NCBI GenBank assembly: GCA_900544765.1
Contig: UQWI01000001.1
Location: forward strand, 62,001 to 126,000
DNA: 64,000 nucleotides
From: an uncultured Eubacteriales bacterium
GTDB lineage: Bacteria; Bacillota; Clostridia; Oscillospirales; Oscillospiraceae
Direction: 5' to 3'
Shown: positions 40,074 to 49,075 of the stretch, one piece after another
Layout of the letters: each line of letters opens with the position of its first letter
Numbering within the stretch: position 1 is the stretch's first letter
Notes under the pieces: generated by a model
What the model saw: the letters and a program-made list of their open reading frames with translations, nothing else
Told to the model about the DNA's origin: nothing
The model's database searches: none
Translations under genes and position numbers: made by a program

Positions 40074-42988
40074 TTGGCTTCCTCCTGTCTCTCGTCCAGG
40101 GCCGCAAACAGGCTGCGCAGGCGTATGCGCACAGCGCCCAGGTTGGTTATCTCGTCTATCTTGAGCTGGGTGTACAGCTTGCCTCCTCGGTGGAGTATGT
40201 CGCGGGTCTCATCTGTGGTGATGGCGTCGACGCCGCAGCCGAAACTCACGAGCTGTACGAGGTCCATGTCTGGCTGCGAGCAGCAGTATTTTGCCGCCGC
40301 GTAGAGCCGCGAGTGGTAGGTCCACTGGTTGAGCACGCCCGTCGGGAACTTCTCGACGTATTGGCTCACGCTGTCCTCGGTGACGACCGCCGCACCGGAG
40401 CGGGTGATGAGCGTGTCAATGCCGTGGTTGACCTCGGGGTCTATGTGATAGGGCCTGCCCGCGAGGACAATTATGCGCTTGCCCTGCCGCCTGGCCTCGT
40501 CGATTATCTCACGGCCTCGCGCGCGTATATCGTCCATGTGGCGCTGATACTCGGCGTAGGCGGCGTCCGAAGCGGCCTTGACCTCGCCCTTTGTGATATC
40601 CGGGAATCGGGCATGCAGCACATCGCAGGCCTTGGCCACGAAGTCCTTCGGCCTGTGCAGGCCGATGTAGTCGTATATGAACTTGACGCTCTCGAGCTCC
40701 GCGCAGTTGCCCGCCAGAACCTCGGGGTAATAGGCCACGACGGGGCAGTTATAGTGGTTGTCGCCCAGGTGCTCGTCGAGGTTGTAGGTCATGCAGGGAT
40801 AGAAGACGGCGTCCACGCCCATGTTGACCAGAGCCCGGATGTGCCCGTGCGCGAGCTTGGCCGGGAAACAGACCGTATCGCTGGGGATGGTCGCCTGGCC
40901 GCTCAGGTACAGCGCACGCGAAGAGAAGGGGCTGTGGTACACCGTGAAGCCGAGCTTCGTGAAGAAGGTGTGCCAGAACGGGAAGAGCTCCCACATGTTG
41001 AGCGTAAGCGGGATGCCTATCTTGCCGCGCCCGCCCTTTACCGGCTTGTAGGACTTGATAAGCTGGCGCTTGTACTCGTAGAGGTTGAGCTCGCCGGAGT
41101 CGGCCTTGCCGGTTATTGGGCGGTCGCAGCGGTTTCCGCTTATATAGGTCTCCCCGTCGGAGAAGGTGTTGATAGTCAGCTGGCAGTTGTTGCCGCACTT
41201 GCCGCAGTTCTCGCTGCGGGTGAGCTGGGTGAAACGCTCCAGCTCCTCCCTGCTGAGCAGCGTACTCTTCCTGCCGCGGCTGTGCTGCTCGCCGTAGAGC
41301 GCCGCGCCGAAGGCCCCCATCAGGCCCGCTATGTCCGGGCGTATGACCTCCACGCCCATCTCGTTTTCAAACGCGCGCAGCACGGCCTCGTTATAGAAGG
41401 TGCCGCCCTGGACGACTATCTTGCGCCCAAGCTCCTCGGGCGAGGACGCGCGGATAACTTTGTACAGCGCGTTGCGCACGACGGATATGGAGAGCCCCGC
41501 GGAGATATTGTCCAGCGTGGCGCCGTCCTTCTGCGCCTGCTTGACGGAGGAGTTCATAAACACGGTGCAGCGTGAGCCCAGGTCCACGGGCCGCTCGGCA
41601 AAGAGGCCCAGCTTGGAGAACTCCTCGACGCCGTATCCCAGCGCCTGCGCAAAGGTCTGCAGGAAGCTGCCGCAGCCGGAGGAGCATGCCTCGTTGAGGA
41701 ATATGTCGCTGATTGCGCCGTCCTCAATCTTGAAGCACTTCATGTCCTGCCCGCCGATGTCAATGATGAAGTCCACGCCCGGCAGGAAGTGCCGCGCGGC
41801 GGTGAAGTGCGCCACGGTCTCGACAAGGCCGAAGTCGCAGTGGAAGGCGTGCTTGGCCAAATCCTCGCCGTAGCCGGTGGTCGTCACCGAGCCGACCTCT
41901 ATATTCGGGTGCCCGGTGAGTATTTTCAGCAGCGTGTCGCGTATGAGCGGTACGGGGTTGCCGAGGTTGGGCCGGTAGTCGGTGAAGAGTATCTGCGCCT
42001 GCTCGTCAATCACCACCAGCTTGACGGTGGTAGATCCGGAGTCTATTCCGATGTGCACGCGTCCGGAGTAATCCTCCGGAAAATCCGCGCGCGGGACGCG
42101 GGCGCGCTCGTGTCTGACCTTGAAGGCGTCGTACTCCGCCTGAGATTTAAAGAGAGGCGGCATGGAGCGGTAGCTCGCGGTCAGGCCGCGCTCACGCATG
42201 CGCTCCGCGACGTCGTTCAGGTTGAACTCCTTGTCGGAGTAAAAAGCCGCGCCCATGGCGACGTAATAGAGGCTGTTATCCGGGCAGAGCCCGCGCACGC
42301 CGAGCGTCCTGTCAAAGCACTCACGCAGCACGTCGGAGAAGGTCAGCGGCCCGCCCAAATACAGCACATTGCCCTTTATAGGCCTGCCCTGGGCCAGTCC
42401 GGCAATCGTCTGATTGACGACAGCCTGGTAGATACTTGCAGCAATATCTTCTGTGCGCGCACCCTGGTTGATGAGCGGCTGTATATCGCTTTTGGCAAAA
42501 ACGCCGCAGCGAGATGCGATGGTGTAAGTCTTTTCTGCGTGCCGCGCGGCGGTGTTCATCTCATCCGCGCTGAGCTTCAACAGCGTGGCCATCTGGTCGA
42601 TGAACGCGCCTGTGCCTCCCGCGCATGATCCGTTCATGCGGACTTCCATAGCGCCGGTGAGGAAGAGTATCTTTGCGTCCTCGCCGCCGAGCTCGATTAT
42701 GCAGTCCGTCCCCGGCGCGAGGCGGTTGGCGGCCACGCGGGTGGCGAACACTTCCTGAACAAAGGGCACTCCAACACTGTCGGCCATGCCCATTCCAGCG
42801 CTGCCGGATATAGCCAGCTGCGCGACGCCGTTTGGTATATATGTCGCGCAGACCTTTCGCAAAAGCTCCTCGCTCTTTTCCATTATATGACTATAGTGCC
42901 GCTCATAATCGCTGAAAACAAGCCTGTCCTTGTCATCGAGCACAGCGCACTTTATAGTTGTAGAGCCTATGTCAAGCCCAACTCGCAA
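40070..42988 (-). CDS. 2-hydroxyacyl-CoA dehydratase activase-like ATPase with two ASKHA domains
   Basis: A 972-residue protein. Two BadF/BadG/HgdC-type ATPase domains occur in tandem, the first starting GLDIGSTTIKC (4-14), the second at IGIDSGSTTVKLV (around 315). Each has the cluster-cysteine motif (CAGGTGAF and CSSGCGSF). A zinc- or Fe-S-like CGKCGNNC motif (around 600) and a DUF2229 domain follow. HgdC-type activases use ATP to push an electron into a dehydratase. No dehydratase genes flank it, so the partner is unknown. The start is TTG at 42986-42988 behind AGGAGG; a TATAAT lies on the minus strand at 43035-43040. Confidence 0.87.
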   Translation of the reverse strand: MRVGLDIGSTTIKCAVLDDKDRLVFSDYERHYSHIMEKSEELLRKVCATYIPNGVAQLAISGSAGMGMADSVGVPFVQEVFATRVAANRLAPGTDCIIELGGEDAKILFLTGAMEVRMNGSCAGGTGAFIDQMATLLKLSADEMNTAARHAEKTYTIASRCGVFAKSDIQPLINQGARTEDIAASIYQAVVNQTIAGLAQGRPIKGNVLYLGGPLTFSDVLRECFDRTLGVRGLCPDNSLYYVAMGAAFYSDKEFNLNDVAERMRERGLTASYRSMPPLFKSQAEYDAFKVRHERARVPRADFPEDYSGRVHIGIDSGSTTVKLVVIDEQAQILFTDYRPNLGNPVPLIRDTLLKILTGHPNIEVGSVTTTGYGEDLAKHAFHCDFGLVETVAHFTAARHFLPGVDFIIDIGGQDMKCFKIEDGAISDIFLNEACSSGCGSFLQTFAQALGYGVEEFSKLGLFAERPVDLGSRCTVFMNSSVKQAQKDGATLDNISAGLSISVVRNALYKVIRASSPEELGRKIVVQGGTFYNEAVLRAFENEMGVEVIRPDIAGLMGAFGAALYGEQHSRGRKSTLLSREELERFTQLTRSENCGKCGNNCQLTINTFSDGETYISGNRCDRPITGKADSGELNLYEYKRQLIKSYKPVKGGRGKIGIPLTLNMWELFPFWHTFFTKLGFTVYHSPFSSRALYLSGQATIPSDTVCFPAKLAHGHIRALVNMGVDAVFYPCMTYNLDEHLGDNHYNCPVVAYYPEVLAGNCAELESVKFIYDYIGLHRPKDFVAKACDVLHARFPDITKGEVKAASDAAYAEYQRHMDDIRARGREIIDEARRQGKRIIVLAGRPYHIDPEVNHGIDTLITRSGAAVVTEDSVSQYVEKFPTGVLNQWTYHSRLYAAAKYCCSQPDMDLVQLVSFGCGVDAITTDETRDILHRGGKLYTQLKIDEITNLGAVRIRLRSLFAALDERQEEAK

Positions 42989-43103
42989 GAATATTCCTCC
43001 TCAAGCTGGTGTAGATAGTCCCAGCTAAAAGCACATTATATAGCGTTGCTCAAGGTTATTTGTGAACTTTCCATGAACACTCCGAGGTATTTTGGCAAAA
43101 TGA

Positions 43104-43130
43104 AACACCGGGCGAAAAACGCCCGGTGTT
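43104..43130. terminator. Hairpin upstream of the activase operon
   Basis: An 11-bp stem (43104-43114 with 43120-43130) with an A5/T5 loop. On the minus strand it is followed by TTCATTTTG. It could end transcription arriving from the arsC-like gene and repeat A. Confidence 0.5.
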
Positions 43131-43164
43131 ATACGGCAATCATGTTTGTTATAGAGACGTCCAA

Positions 43165-43712
43165 CCGCCAGGCGGGGATGGTGCAGCCGAGGGCGGCTGC
43201 TGCACTCCTGGGGCGCTTTCTTTGGTCTTGTTCAAAGAAAGCGTCCCAGACCCCGAAAGGAAATCCGCTTGCTACCGTATCCCACGACCCAGCAACCACA
43301 CAGCCGGGTACCGTATCCTACAGGGCAGAACGGATTAGCGGCTGCGAAAGTATAGCTCGGCTGCGCCGACCTTGCCAAAAGCAAGCGCCAAATTTACAAG
43401 CGGCACAGCCAAGTTGTACTCACCACCCGTCAGCGGTACGCGAAGCGATTTTGTACCTGCCAGAGAAGTTCGCTTCTCTGGCAGAGAGGAGGAGCGATGT
43501 AATGAGCGAGCTTTCGGGCTTGTCCGGAAGCGAGGGATATGGAATCCGCGACGACGAGGTTGGCGATGCACAAATACCATCTGACTGAGCTCCCACTGCC
43601 GGTATGCTGAAAGCCATATTACAGCGTAGTAAGGCTAGTTTAGCACCAAAGCGAATTTCTTTCGGGGTGTGGGGAGCTTTCTTTTTTCAAGACAAAAGAA
43701 AGCTTCCCACTA
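43165..43712. repeat. Dispersed intergenic repeat, copy A
   Basis: The 848-base gap 42989-43836 contains no convincing gene; most of it is this element. About 290 bases (from about 43186) are nearly identical to copy B at 48.6-48.9 kb, and the right end (about 43593-43712) also matches. It begins CCGCCAGGCGGGG, has a hairpin of the form GCTTTCTTTG/CAAAGAAAGC (about 43217-43246), and ends with a GGGAGCTTTCTTTT hairpin. It holds about 110 bases absent from copy B, including a TGCCAGAGAAG/CTTCTCTGGCA hairpin. Confidence 0.85.
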
Positions 43713-43836
43713 AGGGTCTGCAACCCGCCGGGTTGCACCGCCCCGCCCGGCGGCGGGCCGCATGGCTTTGCTAGGAATACGGGAAACGGCAGCGTAGATG
43801 TAAACGTTTAGGCTTCCCTCATCTTCTTCTTCCTGC

Positions 43837-44169
43837 TCACTCCCAGGTTTTCCAGACCTCCGGACAGTAGCCCACAGTGGCCTGCCTGCCGTTTCTCACA
43901 ACGGGAGTACGGATGTTGTCCGGGTACTCGAGCAGTCGTTCGAGACGCTCGGCGTCGCCGGCCATGTACTTTATGAGGTCGGCGTCCGGGGCCTTCGGGT
44001 CTATCAGTGCGTCGAGGCCTACGGCGGACTTCACGCTCTCAAGCTCCCGGCGGCTCATGCCGTAGCGCGGCAAATCTATGAGCTGGTACTTGATGCGGCG
44101 TTCCTTGAAATACCGCTCCGCCTTCTTGGTGTCGAAGCACTTGTTCCTGCCGAATATCTGTATGTTCAT
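43837..44169 (-). CDS. ArsC/Spx-family thioredoxin-fold protein
   Basis: A 110-residue protein of the ArsC/Spx/MgsR family. The N-terminal FGRNKCFDTKKAERYF segment has the single redox cysteine C11 (a CxxT rather than CxxC). The conserved YRLIDLPR-like strand and the RTPVVRNG segment with the cis-proline follow. It could be an arsenate-reductase-like enzyme or a Spx-like RNA polymerase-binding regulator; the RPI motif of Spx is not clear. GGAGG precedes the ATG. It follows the dipeptidase gene on the same strand with a 70-base gap. Confidence 0.85.
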   Translation of the reverse strand: MNIQIFGRNKCFDTKKAERYFKERRIKYQLIDLPRYGMSRRELESVKSAVGLDALIDPKAPDADLIKYMAGDAERLERLLEYPDNIRTPVVRNGRQATVGYCPEVWKTWE

Positions 44170-44240
44170 TGCGTCCTCCCTCTCAATCGTGAAACCGCCT
44201 GCGGTTTTGGCCTGTATGTATCAGTCCTGCCTGGACTGCG

Positions 44241-45146
44241 TCAGCAAGTCCTCTCGAGTATCTCCATAAGGTTGTCGTAGAAGATGGCCCGGACAAGCTC
44301 TTCCGGGTAGTTCCTGCGAAGCAGGGCCTCGTACAGCGCGCCCATGTCCTGTACGCCCGTCAGTGAACGCGGGGTGGCGTCTATGCCGTCGAAGTCCGTG
44401 CCGAGGAACACGGCCCGCTCACCGCCCAGGGCGAGGAAGTGCTCTATGTGGCGCACGGCGTCGTCTATATCCGCGCCGCCCTCGTGCAGGAAGTCCGGGC
44501 AGAGGTTGACGCCCGCCCCGCCCCCGGATGCCGCCAGGCTACGGAACTGGTTGTCGGTGAGGCTGCGCGGGTGCGGGCAGACCACGGCGCTGTTCGAGTG
44601 GCTGGCTATCATCGGCTTCTCGGCTATCTCGAGCGTGTCGTAAAAGGTGCACTCGCTGGCGTGGGACATGTCCACGGCCACGCCGAGGCGCTGGCACTCG
44701 CGCACAAATTCACGGCCGAGCAGCGTGAGGCCGGAGCCGGAATCCATGGCCGCACCGCAGACGGCGTTGTCGTGGTTCCAGCAGAGGTTCAGCATGACTA
44801 TGCCGTCGCGCTCTCTCGCCTCTCTTAGCCTGGCTATGTCGCAGTCAAGATTCTCCGCGCCCTCAACGGACAGCAGGACGGCAACCTTCCCAGCTGCGTT
44901 GGCCGCCTTCACCTTCTGGGGCGAGCGGCAGAAGGTCACATGCTCCCAATGCTTCGAGCACTCGCTGCGCAGCATGGCGGCTTTGGCCGCATAGTCCCCG
45001 TTCCACACGGCGAACACCTGCGCGCAAGGCGAGAACCCGCTCAGCCGCCTGAAGTCGGCCATGTGCGTGTTTTCAAAAAGCCCACCGCCGTGTTCGTATA
45101 CGGCGGTGAGCGTGTCACAGTGTGCGTCAAAGTATGGTATGCGCAA
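44241..45146 (-). CDS. Membrane-dipeptidase family (M19) peptidase
   Basis: A 301-residue M19 dipeptidase. The first metal ligands are H9 and D11 (DAHCDT), a bridging glutamate is in LSVEGAENL, further histidines are in MSHASECTF and ASHSNSAV, and the aspartate is in GTDFDGID. These zinc enzymes cleave dipeptides, including ones with a D-residue at the C terminus, and may recycle cell-wall peptides. The start is TTG at 45144-45146, giving MRIPYFDAHCD, with GGAGG nine bases ahead. It lies 15 bases after rnj and is likely co-transcribed with it. Confidence 0.9.
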   Translation of the reverse strand: MRIPYFDAHCDTLTAVYEHGGGLFENTHMADFRRLSGFSPCAQVFAVWNGDYAAKAAMLRSECSKHWEHVTFCRSPQKVKAANAAGKVAVLLSVEGAENLDCDIARLREARERDGIVMLNLCWNHDNAVCGAAMDSGSGLTLLGREFVRECQRLGVAVDMSHASECTFYDTLEIAEKPMIASHSNSAVVCPHPRSLTDNQFRSLAASGGGAGVNLCPDFLHEGGADIDDAVRHIEHFLALGGERAVFLGTDFDGIDATPRSLTGVQDMGALYEALLRRNYPEELVRAIFYDNLMEILERTC

Positions 45147-45161
45147 GGTAAAAAGCCTCCG

Positions 45162-46817
45162 TCAGATAGTGATTATCATGGGCAGTATCATCGGGCTGCG
45201 CTTTGTCGTCTTGTAGAGGTATCCGGTCAGGTTGGTGCGTATCTTGTTCTTTATCGCGTTGTAGTCGGTAATCTTCTGGTGGCGGCAGCTGGCCAGGCTC
45301 TCGTGCACAACGCGCTTTATCTCGTCGATGAGCGCCTCGCTGTCCCGCTCGTAGATGAAGCCGCGGGTTATCACTTCGGGGCCGCCGACGAGGCCGTTGT
45401 CCTCGTTGGAGAGCGCCACGGTGACGACTATCATGCCGTCCTCGGCCAGATGCTTGCGGTCACGCAGCACAACGCTGCCGACGTCGCCGACGCCGCTGCC
45501 GTCGACGAACACGCGCCCGGCCTGGACATGGTCGGTTATCTTGACTGTCTTGCGGCTGAGCTCTATCACGTCGCCGTTCTCGGCCACGACGGTGTTGTTG
45601 GGCTCTATGCCCATGCCATGGGCTATCTCGGCGTGCTTGCAGAGCATGCGGTACTCGCCGTGCACGGGGATAAAGAAGCGCGGCCTGGTCAGCGCGAGCA
45701 TCATCTTCTGCTCCTCCTGCGAGGCGTGGCCGGAGACGTGCAAATCCGTGTGGCGGTCGTAGATGACCTCGGCGCCTTTATGGAAGAGCTCGTCAATGAC
45801 GCGGGAAATAGTCGTCTCGTTGCCGGGTATGGCGCTCGCGGAAATAATTATCCTGTCGTTGGCGTCGATGTTTATCTGCCTGTGCTCGGAGTAGGCCATA
45901 CGGTAGAGAGCGGACATGTTCTCGCCCTGGCTGCCAGTGGAGATTATGACTGTACGGTCCTTGGGCTGGCCCTTTATCTGAGTGAGCTCCATGAGTACGC
46001 CGTCGGGTATATCCATGTAGCCGAGCTCCATAGCGACGCGGAGCATGTTCTCCATGCTGCGGCCGGTTACGGCGACCCTGCGCTTGTACTTGGCCGCGAC
46101 GTTTATAATCTGCTGTATGCGCTGCACGTTGGAGGCGAAGGTCGCCACGATTATGCGCTTGTCGCAGCCCTTGAAGAGCTCGTCGAACTTGTCGGCGACC
46201 TTGCGCTCGCTCTCGGTGTGGCCGGGGCGTTCCACATTTGTGGAGTCGCTGAGCAGCGCGAGCACGCCCTGCTTGCCGAGCTGGCCGAGGCGGGCGATGT
46301 CTATCATCTCGCCCTGCACGGGGGTGACGTCTATCTTGAAGTCGCCGGTGTGTATCACGACGCCTATGGGCGTGCGGATGGCGAGCGCGACGGAGTCCGC
46401 GATGGAGTGGTTCACGCGGATGAACTCAATCTCGAAGCAGCCGAGACGGAATTTGTCCCCGACGTTCTTCGTGAATATCTGGGTGTTGTAGAGCAGGTCG
46501 TGCTCCTCGAGCTTGAGCTCTATGATGCCCGCGGTGAGGGGCGTAGTGTAAATGGGCACGTCTATGTCGCGCAGGACGTATGGTATCGCGCCGATGTGGT
46601 CCTCGTGACCGTGGGTAATGACAATGCCCCTGATGCGCTCCTTGTTCTGCTTCAGGTAAGTGATATCGGGTATGACAACATCGACGCCGTAGAGCTCCTC
46701 GTCCGGGAAGCCCAGACCGCAGTCCACGACGATAATGTCCTGCCCGTACTCATACACGGTGAGGTTCTTACCAATCTCACCGAGGCCGCCGAGCGGAATT
46801 ATTTTCAATTTTGCCAT
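45162..46817 (-). CDS. rnj: Ribonuclease J
   Basis: A 551-residue metallo-beta-lactamase/beta-CASP nuclease. The zinc motif HGHEDH is at residues 69-74, with later motif residues in HTGDFKID and LLSDSTN. The beta-CASP domain (about 200-400) and the C-terminal domain are complete. RNase J has 5'-3' exo- and endonuclease activity in mRNA turnover and rRNA maturation. The ATG at 46815-46817 is preferred to a TTG two codons earlier because GGAG is 8 bases ahead. A TATAAT lies at 46867-46872 on the minus strand. Confidence 0.95.
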   Translation of the reverse strand: MAKLKIIPLGGLGEIGKNLTVYEYGQDIIVVDCGLGFPDEELYGVDVVIPDITYLKQNKERIRGIVITHGHEDHIGAIPYVLRDIDVPIYTTPLTAGIIELKLEEHDLLYNTQIFTKNVGDKFRLGCFEIEFIRVNHSIADSVALAIRTPIGVVIHTGDFKIDVTPVQGEMIDIARLGQLGKQGVLALLSDSTNVERPGHTESERKVADKFDELFKGCDKRIIVATFASNVQRIQQIINVAAKYKRRVAVTGRSMENMLRVAMELGYMDIPDGVLMELTQIKGQPKDRTVIISTGSQGENMSALYRMAYSEHRQINIDANDRIIISASAIPGNETTISRVIDELFHKGAEVIYDRHTDLHVSGHASQEEQKMMLALTRPRFFIPVHGEYRMLCKHAEIAHGMGIEPNNTVVAENGDVIELSRKTVKITDHVQAGRVFVDGSGVGDVGSVVLRDRKHLAEDGMIVVTVALSNEDNGLVGGPEVITRGFIYERDSEALIDEIKRVVHESLASCRHQKITDYNAIKNKIRTNLTGYLYKTTKRSPMILPMIITI

Positions 46818-46958
46818 TAACAATTCTCCTTGTTGTAAGTATATTTATGTAACTACGGCTATACACATTATAACCGCTGCGCACATGATGTAGCCAGTCC
46901 TCTCTCCTAGTCGCCGCGCCCACACCGGATAATGCTCCGCATGGGCCTATCTTCCACG

Positions 46959-47048
46959 CCGCCAGGCGGGGGCGGTGCAGCCGAGGGCGGCTGCAAGCCC
47001 GTTCCACCCCGTTTCTTTGGGCAAGACCAAAGAAATGGGGTGGAAGGG
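46959..47048. repeat. Short variant (copy C) of the dispersed intergenic repeat
   Basis: It starts with the same CCGCCAGGCGGGG and CAGCCGAGGGCGGCTGC segments as copies A and B. It then has its own 17-bp hairpin (47004-47020 with 47027-47043), whose core TTTCTTTGG/CCAAAGAAA resembles the hairpin at the same place in A and B. It lies between recR and rnj. Confidence 0.75.
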
Positions 47049-47062
47049 GTCTGGCTGCAAAC

Positions 47063-47665
47063 TCACATCTCAACGCGGCCTTCGAGGGCGCGCTGGAGCG
47101 TGGCGTCGTCGGCAAACTCCAGATTGGAGCCCACGGGGATACCGTAGGCCAGGCGGGTCACCCTCACGCCGAAGGGCTTCAGCAGACGGGATATGTACAT
47201 GCTCGTCGTCTCTCCCTCGGTGTCGGGGTTCAGGGCCATGATGACCTCCTCCACGCCGCCTGCGGCGACACGGCTCACCAGCTCCGCTATCTTGAGGTCG
47301 TCCGGGCCGATGTGGCTCATTGGGCTCAGCACGCCGTGAAGGACGTGGTACAGGCCGCTGTACTCGCGGCCTCGCTCTATGCTCACGACGTCGCGGGGCT
47401 CCGCCACGACGCATATGGTGCTCTTGTCGCGCTTGTCGCTAGCGCAGATGGGGCAGACTTCGGCGTCAGTCAAATTCTGGCAGACCTTGCAGGTGTGCAC
47501 TGTGGCACGGGCGCGGATTATCGCGTCGGCAAAGCTCTCCGCCTCGCCCTCAGGCAGGCTCAGCACGAAGAAGGCCAGCCTCTGTGCGCTCTTCTTGCCT
47601 ATGCCCGGAAGCATTGCGAACTTATCTATCAGGTTTTCAAGTGCAGTAGGAAAGAAAGATGGCAT
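47063..47665 (-). CDS. recR: Recombination protein RecR
   Basis: A 200-residue RecR with the helix-hairpin-helix LPGIGKKSAQRLAFF, the C4 zinc finger (CKVCQNLTDAEVCPIC), and a Toprim domain with the conserved VVAEPRDVVSIER and the NPDTEGE acidic motif. RecR works with RecF/RecO in daughter-strand gap repair. The ATG at 47663-47665 (MPSFFPTALENL) is the standard start, with GAGG about 11 bases ahead. Its usual dnaX-ybaB partners are not adjacent; the neighbours are rpe and rnj. Confidence 0.96.
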   Translation of the reverse strand: MPSFFPTALENLIDKFAMLPGIGKKSAQRLAFFVLSLPEGEAESFADAIIRARATVHTCKVCQNLTDAEVCPICASDKRDKSTICVVAEPRDVVSIERGREYSGLYHVLHGVLSPMSHIGPDDLKIAELVSRVAAGGVEEVIMALNPDTEGETTSMYISRLLKPFGVRVTRLAYGIPVGSNLEFADDATLQRALEGRVEM

Positions 47666-47689
47666 TTTACAAACGTTCCTCACATATTT

Positions 47690-48358
47690 TTATGCCTTGA
47701 TATCCGCAGCCATGCGCAGCTCGCGAATAGCGGACCTGCGGTCGGCCTTGCTGAACACGGCGTTGCCCGCAACCAGGACACTTGCCCCAGAGTCGACCAC
47801 CAGCGGGGCGGTCTGGACGTTGACGCCGCCGTCCACCTCGAGCTCGCAGCCCGGACGGCTCTGCTCCAGCAGGGCACGCACTCCGCGCATTTTGCTGAGC
47901 GCCTCGCTCTTGAGGCTCTGGCCGCCGAAGCCGGGCTCCACGGTCATTATGAGCACCATGTCTAGGTACTCCAGGTACGGCAGGATGACGCTGCCCGGCG
48001 TGGCAGGCTTGATTGCCAGTCCGGCCTTCTTCCCGTGGCCGTGTATGTCGCGCAGGGCCTCGATGATGTAGTGAGGCTCGTCGGCCTCGACGTGCACCGT
48101 CACCATATCGGCGCCCGCGTCGCAGAAGCGCGCGGCGTAGCGCACCGGCTTGGCCACCATGAGGTGAGCGTCGATAAACATGTCCGTGCTCCTGCGCAGG
48201 CTCTCCAGCACGGGCAGGCCGATGCTTATGTTCGGCACGAACATGCCGTCCATCACGTCGAAGTGCAGCCAGTCCGCCCCGGCTGCACGCACGGCTTCAA
48301 CCTCGTCCTTGAGCCTCACAAAGTCCGCTGACAGCAGCGAGGGAGCAATTTTTATCAT
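47690..48358 (-). CDS. rpe: Ribulose-phosphate 3-epimerase
   Basis: A 222-residue TIM-barrel enzyme interconverting ribulose 5-phosphate and xylulose 5-phosphate. Key motifs are IAPSLLSADF at the N terminus, HFDVMDGMFVPN with the metal-binding histidine and aspartate, DAHLMV, TVEPGFGGQ, and EVDGGVN with the second catalytic aspartate. The ATG at 48356-48358 has GGAGGT at 7 bases. It has its own upstream promoter and a GC-rich leader of about 130 bases. It lies upstream of recR on the same strand. Confidence 0.96.
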   Translation of the reverse strand: MIKIAPSLLSADFVRLKDEVEAVRAAGADWLHFDVMDGMFVPNISIGLPVLESLRRSTDMFIDAHLMVAKPVRYAARFCDAGADMVTVHVEADEPHYIIEALRDIHGHGKKAGLAIKPATPGSVILPYLEYLDMVLIMTVEPGFGGQSLKSEALSKMRGVRALLEQSRPGCELEVDGGVNVQTAPLVVDSGASVLVAGNAVFSKADRRSAIRELRMAADIKA

Positions 48359-48499
48359 CTTCGGCACCTCCGTAACGGCGTACATGCCGGGCGCGTAAGA
48401 TAAGATGACGGCGGTGCGCGCGGCAAAGTCTTTATATAGGGGGCTCCGGGTCCCATCAGCCCGGTGCTCCCGGTGATATTTATCGCATTATATCAATTT

Positions 48500-48528
48500 A
48501 TTATACATCATACCGGGAATCAAATCAA
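48500..48528 (-). promoter_or_regulatory. Sigma-A promoter of rpe
   Basis: On the minus strand TTGATT (48523-48528) and TATAAT (48500-48505) have a 17-base spacer. A second TATAAT lies about 13 bases further downstream. The leader to rpe is about 135 bases and contains pairable CCGGG/CCCGG blocks (about 48440-48475). Confidence 0.7.
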
Positions 48529-48570
48529 CAGAAAGATTCCACCCGGCAGACACGCCAGACATTGCTCCCG

Positions 48571-49075
48571 CCGCCAGGCGGGGATGGCGCAGCCGCAGGC
48601 TGCTGCTGCACTCCTGGGGCGCTTTGCCACGTCGCCCGACGTGATGGGTGCAGCCGAGGGCGGCTGCTGCACTCCTGGGGCGCTTTCTTTGGTCTTGTTC
48701 AAAGAAAGCGTCCCAGACCCCGAAAGGAAAACCGCTTGCTACCGTATCCCACGACCCTGCAACCACACAGCCGGGTACCGTATCCCACAGGGCAGAACGG
48801 ATTAGCGGCTGCGAAAGTATAGCTCGGCTGCGCCGACCTTGCCAAAAGCAAGCGCCAAATTTACAAGCGGCACAGCCAAGTTGTACTCACCACCCGTCAG
48901 CGGTACGCGAAGCGAGTCCGCGGTCGGCGATGCACAAGTACGCTCTGACTAAGCTCCCACTGCCGGTATGCTGAAAGCCATATTACAGCGTAGTCAGGCT
49001 GGTTTAGCGCCAAAGCGAATTTCTTTCGGGGTGTGGGGAGCTTTCTTTTTTCAAGACAAAAGAAAGCTTCCCACT
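48571..49075. repeat. Dispersed intergenic repeat, copy B
   Basis: The gap 48529-49149 contains no convincing gene. The element has the same start, middle and end as copy A. Its first module (CAGCCG.. to CTGCACTCCTGGGGCGCTTT) is present twice in tandem (about 48588-48619 and 48650-48689). It lacks the roughly 110-base segment of copy A. Both ends carry CTTTCTTT/AAAGAAAG hairpins. Confidence 0.85.

Noticed and set aside
40190-41575. Long plus-strand open frame opposite the activase gene (461 codons).
   Set aside because: It is antisense to a well-conserved gene, lacks a ribosome-binding site and any recognisable domain, and its composition is what high-G+C antisense frames usually give.
43046-43588. 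Open frames within repeat copy A, matching frames in copy B.
   Set aside because: The same frames are broken differently in A and B, substitutions do not favour synonymous sites, and hairpins rather than codons are conserved; treated as non-coding repeat.
44940-46820. Very long plus-strand open frame opposite rnj (626 codons).
   Set aside because: A shadow of RNase J; residues are rich in Val/Ala/His/Tyr as expected from the reverse strand, with no family match or start signal.
48360-48480. GC-rich leader of rpe considered as a riboswitch.
   Set aside because: Pairable blocks exist, but no conserved riboswitch core was recognised and a single sequence does not allow covariation.
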